A stretch of 64,000 bases of DNA from Streptosporangium sp. NBC_01755 (lineage in GTDB: Bacteria; Actinomycetota; Actinomycetes; Streptosporangiales; Streptosporangiaceae), in the NCBI RefSeq assembly GCF_035917995.1, contig NZ_CP109131.1:2232001-2296000 (forward strand), in the 5' to 3' direction. Made by a program: the position numbers and the translations under genes. The notes beneath the pieces are model-generated. The model had not been told where the DNA came from and did not search any database. It saw nothing but the letters and a program-made list of their open reading frames with translations. The stretch's first letter is position 1; each line of letters starts with the position of its first letter. Below are positions 48,663-56,411 of the stretch, piece after piece.

Positions 48663-49109
48663 TCAGGGCAGGATTTCCAGTCGAACATCGGGGATGCCGT
48701 AGTACAGATGCGGCGCGGAGGTGATGATTCGCCAGCCTCCGCGCGCTTCGGCCAGGATCACGGCATGTGCGGCCGCGAGAACCGCCCCGACCTCTGCCCC
48801 GGCAAGACGGCCCGGTGCGTGCTGCTCCAGGTTCGCCCACATCTTCGGGCCGAGTTGGGCGGCGCTCAGGACATCGGCGACAGGAAGACCTCCGATCGTC
48901 ACCACCGGCACCGAGAAGAGCGCCTCGGCCTGATGGGGCCGGAATCCGGCCACGCACTGCGCGGCCACCGCGGGCAGCAGAAGCGTGGTGTTACGCAGCA
49001 CCGACTGGCGGACGATCTCACGACCGTAGTTGCTCTTGGCGTCGAGCAGGTGGTGAATCGCATCGAGGTCGAGGACGTGACCGGTCAGTCCCCCATCTCC
49101 CGGTGTCAT
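48663..49109 (-). CDS. Probable PIN-type toxin of a toxin-antitoxin pair
   Basis: A 148-residue protein translated from an ATG overlapping the antitoxin stop by 4 bases. GHVLDLDAIHHLLDA near the N-terminus could provide the first PIN acidic residue, and GAEVGAVLAAAHAVILAEAR a later one. GWRIITSAPHLYY resembles the final PIN strand (usually ITADP). The motif match is weak, with the last Asp apparently lost, so VapC identity rests largely on gene order with a ribbon-helix-helix antitoxin. Confidence 0.6.
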   Translation of the reverse strand: MTPGDGGLTGHVLDLDAIHHLLDAKSNYGREIVRQSVLRNTTLLLPAVAAQCVAGFRPHQAEALFSVPVVTIGGLPVADVLSAAQLGPKMWANLEQHAPGRLAGAEVGAVLAAAHAVILAEARGGWRIITSAPHLYYGIPDVRLEILP

Positions 49110-49327
49110 GCCGCACCGAACAGGCGGTTCGCGCGCTCCCGGTCGGCATCGGTGATGTCCCCCTGCCAGTCCGGACCCCACAGGCGCTCCAGAGCCGCCA
49201 TGCCGTCCTTGATGCGGCGCTGTTCCCGCAGAGCCTCGGCGATGTAGCCGGAGGCGTTGCCGGACTGCTGCGCTTCATCCGCGAGGTCGTCCGGCAGGGA
49301 GATCGTGATCCGCTTGGTCATACTCAT
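49106..49327 (-). CDS. Ribbon-helix-helix antitoxin (CopG/VapB-like)
   Basis: A 73-residue protein. MTKRITISLPDDLADEAQ is a typical RHH DNA-binding N-terminus and GYIAEALREQRRIKDG the second helix; the C-terminal tail (LWGPDWQGDITDADRERAN) would bind the toxin. The start is ATG 49327 or 49321; no ribosome binding site is clear and TATGACTCAAT lies just upstream, so the mRNA may be leaderless or nearly so. Such pairs usually repress their own promoter. Confidence 0.8.
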   Translation of the reverse strand: MSMTKRITISLPDDLADEAQQSGNASGYIAEALREQRRIKDGMAALERLWGPDWQGDITDADRERANRLFGAA

Positions 49328-49419
49328 GAGGGTAATTGAGTCATACTCCGGCGTCCACGGCGTGGAATCATGCTAAGTAGTCGACTGTGCCGAGAGCGTT
49401 GCGTTCACTGTGCGGAGTT

Positions 49420-52400
49420 TTAGGGGAGTTTGGGGACCGACTCGATGAGGGCGACGAGGCCGGCCTCGTCAAGGAGGTCGACGGGGCGGACCGTCTTGCC
49501 CAACAGGACGTAGTGGAAGGCCGCACCCACCTGGTCCAGCGGGACGGCGGCCAGGTGGGACCAGGCCAGCCGGTAGGCGGCGAGCTGGACGGAGGCGGCA
49601 GCCTCGGCCTTCTTCCCGCTGGGACGCCGGCCGGTCTTCCAGTCGACGACCTCGTAGCGCCCTTCGGAGATCTGGAAGACCGCGTCCATCCGGCCGCGGA
49701 CCACCCGGTCGGCGATCACGGTCTCGAAGGGGACCTCGACGTCGAGCGGTTCCCTGCCCGCCCACTCGCTCTCCTCGAAGCGGTCACGCAGCTGGTCTAG
49801 GTGGGCGTCGGTCTCCTCGAAGTCGTCGGACGCGCCGGGCAGCTCGAACTCGTCCATCAGCCGTTGCTGGCCCCAGCGCCCCTCCAGCCAGCGGTGGAAG
49901 GAGGTGCCCCGGCGGGCCAGCGGCGCGGGCTTCCTGGGCACCGGGCGCCGGATCTGCCTGGCCAGCGCCTTGGGGTCGGAGGCCAGTGTGACGAGGGAGG
50001 AGACGGTCAGGTGGGTGGGCAGCTCCACCCGGCCGACACCGCGCCGCCGGTTCACCTCCCGCTCCCTGAGCAGGAGCTCGATGTCCCGCTCCCACGCCTT
50101 CGCCCGCTCCCTGTCCCACCCCCGCAGCTCGGAGGAGACGGGAGCGGGCCCTCCGGCGAAGGCAGCGAGGGCGGCCTCGACCATGGTGGCGCCGTCGAGA
50201 ACGGCGGCGTAGCGGGCATCGTCCGGCTCGATCGGCCACCGGGACTCGGCCGGCTCGGCGAGAAGCGGGTTGACGGCGCCCTTCTCCATCTCCGGGGCCC
50301 AGAGGGCCACCCTGCCGCAGGTCTCGCGGATCTCCAGCAGGAAGTCCGACGGCTCCAGCGGCTTGGACGCGGTGCCCCAGCGGTAGCCGGAGGCGAGCAG
50401 CAGGTAGTGGGCGCGGGTGACGGCGACGTACGCCAGGCGGCGCTCCTCAAGCAGGTCGCGGTCGCGGCAGCGCTCGTCGAAGTCGGCCAGCTCCTCCTTG
50501 GCCAGCCCGGCCAGCCCGGGCAGGTCGGAGGCGTCTCCGCGGAGCGGGTAGGGCAGCTTTCGGGGGTTCTCCGTCCACTTCGGGCTGGTCGTGGAGCGGG
50601 CGGGGAACACGGTGCCGACGGTGAGCGTCCCGGCCTTCGACAGCGCTTGGGAGAGGCCGGGCACCACCACGACCGGCCATTCCAGCCCCTTGGAGGCATG
50701 GACCGTCATCAGCTTCACGCTGTTGCTCTCGCCCACCCGCCCGGCGTCCAAGCCGTTCTCCTCCTCGTCCGCCGCCTTCAGGAACGCCAGGAACGCGCCC
50801 AGCGTCGGATCCTCGGAGTCTCCGGCGAACCGGGCGGCGGCGTCCAGGAAGGCGTCGAGGTCGGCGCGGGCGGCGAACGGGCCGACGGCCGTCCCCCTGG
50901 CCGCCACCTCGATGTCCAGGCCGAGCCTGCGCTCGATCTCCAGGATCAGGTCGGGCAGCGGCTGGCCGGTGTGGGCGCGCAGCAGGCGCAACTCCTGGGC
51001 CATGGCGACCAGCCGCACCCTGGCCAGGGGGGAGAACAGGTCCTGCCAGGCGGGACGATCGGGCAGTTCGTCGAGGGCGTCGACCAGGCTGCCACGCTCC
51101 TCGGCCATGTCGGCCACGACCTGGTCCAGCGGGTCGGCCACCGGCGAGGCACCCTCGCGGGTCTCCCGGTTCAGCTCGCGGGCCCGCTCACCCAGCTCCT
51201 TGAGGTCGGCGGGGCCGATCCGCCAGCGGGGGCCTGACAGCAGCCGTACCAGGGCGTCCCCCGCGCTCGGGTCGTAGATCACGCGCAGGGTGGAGACGAT
51301 GTCGGCGATCTCCGGCACGAGGAGCAGGCCGCCCAGGCCGACGACCTCTACCGGGATACCGCGCTCCTCCAGGGCCTTGCGGAGCGCGGGGAACTGCGAG
51401 CGTTTGCGCGCCAGGATCGCCACGTCGTGCGGCTGGAGCGACTGCGGCCCGCCCCACATGCTCTGCTTGGCCTTCTTACGCTCGCCGTCACTCCAGGGCA
51501 TGCCGTCGGGCGCGCTCTCGACGCCCAGCACCCTGGCGATCTCCAGGGCGACCCAGCGCGCCTCGTCGTCCGCGGTCTCGTGGAAGGCGCACATCACCCG
51601 GCCGCGCTCGACCCGGTTCTTACCGGGCACTAGGACCGGCACCTCCCTGGCCTCCATCCGGAGCGGCAGCTGGAGCCGGGCGGCGACGTCCAGCACGGCG
51701 TCGCCGTTGCGGAAGCTGATCGACAGGCGGTTGACGGGCGCGAGCTCCCCCGAGGCGGTCCTGAAGTCACGGGGAAACCGGGTGAGGTTGCCCGCCGAGG
51801 CGCCGCGCCAGCCGTAGATGGACTGGCAGGGGTCGCCCACCGCCGTCACCGGGTGGCCGCCGCCGAACAGGGCACGGAGCAGGACGAGCTGGGCGTGACT
51901 GGTGTCCTGGTACTCGTCGAGCAGGACCACGGCGAACCGCCCGCGCTCGATCTCGCCGACGTCGGCGTGCCTGGCGGCGATCCTGGCGGCCAGCGCCATC
52001 TGGTCTCCGTGGTCGACCACCTCCCGGCCGCGCTTGAGCCGGTCGTACGCCTCGACCAGCGGTAGCAGCTGCTCCCTGACCCGCTGGGTGAGCAGCGGTC
52101 TGCGCTGCTCCTTGGTCGGGGTGCCGGGCAGCTTGGCGTACCGCTGGGCGAGCCGGGCGCCGACGTCGCGCACGTCCTGCGGGGTGCGCAGGTGCTCGGC
52201 CAGCTCACCGGCCAGTTCGAGCACCGCCCGGGTGACGGTCGCCGGGCTCCACTCGACCTGCTCCATCGGCCCGTCGTACGCGCTGACCACCCGGCTGGCG
52301 AGCTGCCAGGAGACGGCCGGGGAGACCAGGCGCATGGTCGGTTCCAGCGCCTCGCGCAGGGCGTGCTCGGTGACCAGGCGGGCCGCGTAGGCGTGGTACG

Positions 52401-52716
52401 TCGAGATGGTCGGCTCGCCCTCCATCAGCTCCGCGGGCACCTGCCCGACCTCGACGAGACCGTTGAGCCGCTCACGCACCCGTGCGGCCAGCTCCGCGGC
52501 GGCCTTCCTGGTGAAGGTCAGGCCGAGCACCTGTTCGGGGCGGAGCAGCCCGTTGGCGACCAGCCAGACGACGCGCCCGGCCATGGTCTCGCTCTTGCCC
52601 GACCCGGCCCCGGCCATCACGACCATGGGTTCGAGGCCGGCCTCGATCACGGCCGCCTGTTCTGGGGTCGGCGGCAGGATGCCCAGCTTGGCGGCCAGCT
52701 GAACCGGGCTCAGCAC
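49420..52716 (-). CDS. adnB: Helicase-nuclease subunit AdnB
   Basis: A 1098-residue SF1A motor plus RecB-family nuclease, the AdnB subunit of the actinobacterial AdnAB complex that resects DNA double-strand breaks. Walker A is GAGSGKS (36-42), motif II LLDEYQDTSHAQ, motif III GDPCQSIYGWRGA, motif VI LAYVAVTRAHYLLL. The nuclease at about 960-1090 shows VRGRMDAVF, YEVVDWKTGRRPSG and VQLAAYRLAW (the QxxxY motif). It lies downstream of adnA, separated by 220 bases that contain a repeat array, whereas the pair is tightly linked in mycobacteria. Confidence 0.95.
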   Translation of the reverse strand: MLSPVQLAAKLGILPPTPEQAAVIEAGLEPMVVMAGAGSGKSETMAGRVVWLVANGLLRPEQVLGLTFTRKAAAELAARVRERLNGLVEVGQVPAELMEGEPTISTYHAYAARLVTEHALREALEPTMRLVSPAVSWQLASRVVSAYDGPMEQVEWSPATVTRAVLELAGELAEHLRTPQDVRDVGARLAQRYAKLPGTPTKEQRRPLLTQRVREQLLPLVEAYDRLKRGREVVDHGDQMALAARIAARHADVGEIERGRFAVVLLDEYQDTSHAQLVLLRALFGGGHPVTAVGDPCQSIYGWRGASAGNLTRFPRDFRTASGELAPVNRLSISFRNGDAVLDVAARLQLPLRMEAREVPVLVPGKNRVERGRVMCAFHETADDEARWVALEIARVLGVESAPDGMPWSDGERKKAKQSMWGGPQSLQPHDVAILARKRSQFPALRKALEERGIPVEVVGLGGLLLVPEIADIVSTLRVIYDPSAGDALVRLLSGPRWRIGPADLKELGERARELNRETREGASPVADPLDQVVADMAEERGSLVDALDELPDRPAWQDLFSPLARVRLVAMAQELRLLRAHTGQPLPDLILEIERRLGLDIEVAARGTAVGPFAARADLDAFLDAAARFAGDSEDPTLGAFLAFLKAADEEENGLDAGRVGESNSVKLMTVHASKGLEWPVVVVPGLSQALSKAGTLTVGTVFPARSTTSPKWTENPRKLPYPLRGDASDLPGLAGLAKEELADFDERCRDRDLLEERRLAYVAVTRAHYLLLASGYRWGTASKPLEPSDFLLEIRETCGRVALWAPEMEKGAVNPLLAEPAESRWPIEPDDARYAAVLDGATMVEAALAAFAGGPAPVSSELRGWDRERAKAWERDIELLLREREVNRRRGVGRVELPTHLTVSSLVTLASDPKALARQIRRPVPRKPAPLARRGTSFHRWLEGRWGQQRLMDEFELPGASDDFEETDAHLDQLRDRFEESEWAGREPLDVEVPFETVIADRVVRGRMDAVFQISEGRYEVVDWKTGRRPSGKKAEAAASVQLAAYRLAWSHLAAVPLDQVGAAFHYVLLGKTVRPVDLLDEAGLVALIESVPKLP

Positions 52717-52790
52717 GCCGCGCCCCCGGCGGGCGCGACACGGCCCCGGTGCCCGAGGCCTCCGTGCCGGGCGCTCTGCCGAAGAGCGCC

Positions 52791-52925
52791 GCGGAGATGC
52801 GCGAGGGCCGGTGCCGGATGCTGGAGACGCTCCACGCGGAGATGCGCGAGGGCCGGTGCCGGATGCTGGAGACGCTCCACGCGGAGATGCGCGAGGGCCG
52901 GTGCCGGATGCTGGAGACGCTCCAC
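52791..52925. repeat. Three perfect 45-bp tandem repeats between adnA and adnB
   Basis: Units at 52791, 52836 and 52881 (each starting GCGGAGATGCGCGAGGGCCG). Each is 15 codons long and open on both strands, but no gene is expected: the array falls between the adnA stop (52937) and the adnB start (52716). Confidence 0.92.
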
Positions 52926-52936
52926 GCCGAGGCGGC

Positions 52937-55900
52937 TCAGCACACCTGGTCTCCGTTCTTGCTGACCGGGCAGCTCGACCGCACCGCGCAGGTACGGCAG
53001 CCGTCGTTGACCTTGGCCTGGAAGAACGGCCCCGACATGCCGACGGCGACGGTGTCGACCATGTCCCTGGCCCAGCCGGGCTCCGGGTCGTCCGACAGGG
53101 GAGGTTGCGCCTGCTCCTTGGCCTGCTTCTTGCCCGCCGCGTCGCCCACCTGGACCAGGGCCGCGCCGCCCGGCTCGGTCAGGCCGTGCCGCTGGAAGGC
53201 GCCCAGCAGCGCGGCGAGCTGGTAGACGCCGAGCTGGGGGTGGCGTTCGAGCTCGGCGTCCTTCGGACCGTTCTTGCCGGTCTTGATATCGATGATCACA
53301 GCTCGGCCCTCGCCGTCGCGCTCGACCCGGTCGACCCGGCCCTTGATCTGCACGCCCTCGGAGACCATGGCCGTGAACGCCTCCTCCAGGCCGACCAGTG
53401 TCCTGGGGTTGTTCTCGTGCCAGGCGACGAATTTGGAGATCATCTCCTCGGCGACCGCGCGCTGCTTGCGGTTGTACCAGACACCGCCGAAATCGAGCTC
53501 GTGCCAGACCTCGTCCAGGCGCTTGCCGAGGGTCTCCTCGGTGGGCATGCCCGTCGCGGCGAGGACCGCCAGCGCGTGGACGACGGTGCCCAGACCGCGG
53601 GCCGCGTCGGTGCCGCCCGCGCCCACCGAGGTTTCGAGCAGCCAGCGCAGGCCGCACTTGCTGAAGCTCTCCACCGCCGAGGGCGAGACGCGCACGATGT
53701 CGTCGGGCCAGCTCAGTGGGCGGTCGTCGGAGATGGGGGTGAGGGCGTACCAGTCGTTGGGGTGGGCGCCGGGCACCCCCTCGGCGGCGAGCCTGGCCAG
53801 GTGCCCGGCCGCTGCCCTGCGCAGCGGTTCCGGCCTGGTGGAGTCGGTGACCGCCGACCGCAGGTCGGCCACCAGCGCGGACATGCTCAGCCAGCGGGAG
53901 CGCTCGTCGACGCCCGCCTCCTCGGTCGAGCCGGGGACCAACTCGGTGAGGAAGCGGGAGGGCCGCTCCTCGGTGTCGTCACCTCCCACGGCGGTGACGA
54001 TGAGCCTGCTCCTGGCCCTGGTGGCGGCCACGTAGAACAGTCGGCGCTCCTCGGCCAGCAGCTGGGAGGCGAGCGCGGCGGAGACGGCCGCCGGGTTCTC
54101 GTGCTCGGAGCCCTCGGCCCTGGCGACCATGTCGTCGGTGCTCAGGATGGACCCGCGCAGCCGCAGGTCCGGCCAGGCGCCCTCCTGGACCCCGGCGACG
54201 ACCACCACGTCCCATTCCAGGCCCTTGGAGCGGTGCGCGGTGAGGATGCGGACCTTGTCCCCGTCGGGGGCCCGATCGGCGAGGGAGTCGCCGGGGATCT
54301 CCTGGGCGACCAGGTCGTCGACGAACACGTCCACCCCGGCGTGCGGGAGCCGGTCGACGAACCTGGCCGTGTGGTCGAACAGCGCCACGACGGCGTCGAG
54401 GTCGCGGTCGGCCATGGTGCCCCTGACACCGCCCCTGAGGCTGACGTCCGTCCACTTCCTGGCCAGCCCGGTGGCCTCCCAGACCGTCCACAGCACGTCT
54501 TCCGCGGTGCCGCCCTTCCGTACGGCCTCGGCGGCGGCGGAGATGAGACCGGCGAGCCGCTCGGCGGGCAGCGCGACCTGCTCATCCACCCGCACCAGCT
54601 CCCGTGCGTCCTGCAGCGCCGCGACCAGCAGTTCTCCCGAGGAGCGAGGGCCCGGGGCCTCGCGCTCCGCCATCTCGGCCATCTCGGCCGCCTCGGGTAT
54701 CTCGGCCGCCTCGTACTCGCCGGGGTGGGCCAGCGCCTCGTGCTCGGCGATCCGCAGGGCGCGACGGAGGCGGCGCACACCGATCATGTCGGTGCCGCCG
54801 AGCGCGCCGGTCAGCAGCTCTTCGGCCACCCCCTCGTCGAGGGTCTCCGGGTGGAGCGCCACCTGGATGAGTCTGATCAACGGCCGGACGCCCGGTTCCT
54901 GGAACAGCGGCACCTCGCCGCCGCCGACCACGACCGGCACCCCGGCGGTGACCAGGGCACGGCGCAGCAGCGGCACCTGACGGGTCGCGGAGCGGACCAG
55001 CACCGCCATCCGTGACCAGGGGACGCCGTCCAGCAGGTGCGCCCGGCGGAGCGTGTCGGCCACGATCGCCGCCTCCTGAGGTGCCCCGTCGGCCACCAGC
55101 ACCCGTACGTCACCGGGGTCGGCGTCCGGCAGCGCGCGCAGGTCGCGGTGGGTGGCGCCGCCGGGGGTGGCGGGCAGCCGGGCGGTGACGCGGCGGGTGG
55201 CCCGCAGCAGGTCCCGGCCGCTGCGACGGCAGACGCGCAGCGCGATGACAGGGGCCTTCGCGCCGTCGGCGTCGCGGAACCGGTCGGGGAAGTTCATGAT
55301 CCCTCGGACGTCGGCGCCGCGGAAACCGTAGATCGACTGGTCGGGATCGCCGACCGCGACCAGGTCGCGCCCCTCCCCCGCCAGCTGCTGGAGCAGGAAC
55401 TCCTGGGCGGGGTCGGTGTCCTGGTACTCGTCGACGAAGACGGCGTCGTACGCCGATCGCTCGCGGGCGCGCACCTCGGGGTCGGAGAGCAGTGCCCCCG
55501 CCGCCCGGATCAGCTCCGCGTAGTCGAGCACCGGTTCGAGGTCGAGGTCGAACCTGGCCTGGTAGCGGTCCGCGAACCCTCCGGCGGCCACCCAGTCGGA
55601 GCGGCCGTGGCGGCGGCCCAGCTCGACCAGCTCCGGCCCGTCGAGGCCGCGTTCGGCGGCGCGGGCCAGGAAGTCGCGGAGCTCGGAGGCGAAGCCACGC
55701 GTCTTGAGCGCCTCGTGCACGTCCTGCGGCCAGTGGACGGCGCCGTCCTCCAGCTCGCCGTGGAGCAGGCGACGGATCTCCAGGAGCTGCTCGGGGCCGG
55801 TCAGCAGGCGTGGCGACACCCCTCCCGCGATCATCGCCTCGCGGCGGAGCAGCGCGTAGGCGTAGCTGTGGAAGGTGAGGGAGAGCGGGGTGCGGGTGGT

Positions 55901-56176
55901 ACGGCGCATCCGGGCCGTGATGCGCTCGCGCAGCTCCTCGGCGGCCTTTCGGCTGAAGGTGAGGACGAGCACCCGCTCGGGGTCGACGCCCCGGCGCTCG
56001 ATCCTGTCGACGACGGTCTCCACGATCGTGGTGGTCTTGCCGGTGCCCGGCCCGGCGAGCACGAGGAGCGGGCCGCTCTCGTGGGCCACCACCGCCCGCT
56101 GGTGCTCGTCCAGCACAGGGGCAACAGCTCTCCCCGCACCCTCACGACGTACCAGCCGCCAGTCCTGACCACTCAC
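52937..56176 (-). CDS. adnA: Helicase-nuclease subunit AdnA
   Basis: A protein of about 1079 residues, partner of AdnB. Walker A is GPGTGKT (42-48), motif II VFVDEYQDTDPAQE, motif III GDPDQSIYGFRGA, motif VI LFYVAATRARSRL. The nuclease near the C-terminus has KGRVDRVERDGEGRAVIIDI followed by KTGKNG and HPQLGVYQLAA. An iron-sulfur cluster is suggested by Cys in FSKCGLRWLLE and the terminal CRTCAVRSSC. The start is GTG 56176 (VSGQDWRLV), with 56191 possible; the frame runs further upstream without homology. Confidence 0.93.
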   Translation of the reverse strand: MSGQDWRLVRREGAGRAVAPVLDEHQRAVVAHESGPLLVLAGPGTGKTTTIVETVVDRIERRGVDPERVLVLTFSRKAAEELRERITARMRRTTRTPLSLTFHSYAYALLRREAMIAGGVSPRLLTGPEQLLEIRRLLHGELEDGAVHWPQDVHEALKTRGFASELRDFLARAAERGLDGPELVELGRRHGRSDWVAAGGFADRYQARFDLDLEPVLDYAELIRAAGALLSDPEVRARERSAYDAVFVDEYQDTDPAQEFLLQQLAGEGRDLVAVGDPDQSIYGFRGADVRGIMNFPDRFRDADGAKAPVIALRVCRRSGRDLLRATRRVTARLPATPGGATHRDLRALPDADPGDVRVLVADGAPQEAAIVADTLRRAHLLDGVPWSRMAVLVRSATRQVPLLRRALVTAGVPVVVGGGEVPLFQEPGVRPLIRLIQVALHPETLDEGVAEELLTGALGGTDMIGVRRLRRALRIAEHEALAHPGEYEAAEIPEAAEMAEMAEREAPGPRSSGELLVAALQDARELVRVDEQVALPAERLAGLISAAAEAVRKGGTAEDVLWTVWEATGLARKWTDVSLRGGVRGTMADRDLDAVVALFDHTARFVDRLPHAGVDVFVDDLVAQEIPGDSLADRAPDGDKVRILTAHRSKGLEWDVVVVAGVQEGAWPDLRLRGSILSTDDMVARAEGSEHENPAAVSAALASQLLAEERRLFYVAATRARSRLIVTAVGGDDTEERPSRFLTELVPGSTEEAGVDERSRWLSMSALVADLRSAVTDSTRPEPLRRAAAGHLARLAAEGVPGAHPNDWYALTPISDDRPLSWPDDIVRVSPSAVESFSKCGLRWLLETSVGAGGTDAARGLGTVVHALAVLAATGMPTEETLGKRLDEVWHELDFGGVWYNRKQRAVAEEMISKFVAWHENNPRTLVGLEEAFTAMVSEGVQIKGRVDRVERDGEGRAVIIDIKTGKNGPKDAELERHPQLGVYQLAALLGAFQRHGLTEPGGAALVQVGDAAGKKQAKEQAQPPLSDDPEPGWARDMVDTVAVGMSGPFFQAKVNDGCRTCAVRSSCPVSKNGDQVC

Positions 56177-56411
56177 AACTCGCCATTCCACCAGATCCCG
56201 GACGATGATCGTGCCGAGTCGGCGGGTACGGCATGGCGGACTCCCGCCCCGGCGGGGCGGGCTACGGGCGGAACCGGGTGGGGTTAATGGCCGGGGCACG
56301 GCGCTGACCTGCGCCGCAGCCCTCTGGAAGGGATTCAGCAGCCGGGCGGCCGTCCCGAGGGCCGCTCACGGCAGCCCCTGGGAACCGCTCACGGTCGCCC
56401 CAGGGAACCGC

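Noticed and set aside
52811-55015. 734-codon plus-strand ORF
   Set aside because: Shadow of adnA; long only because of high GC content at third positions.
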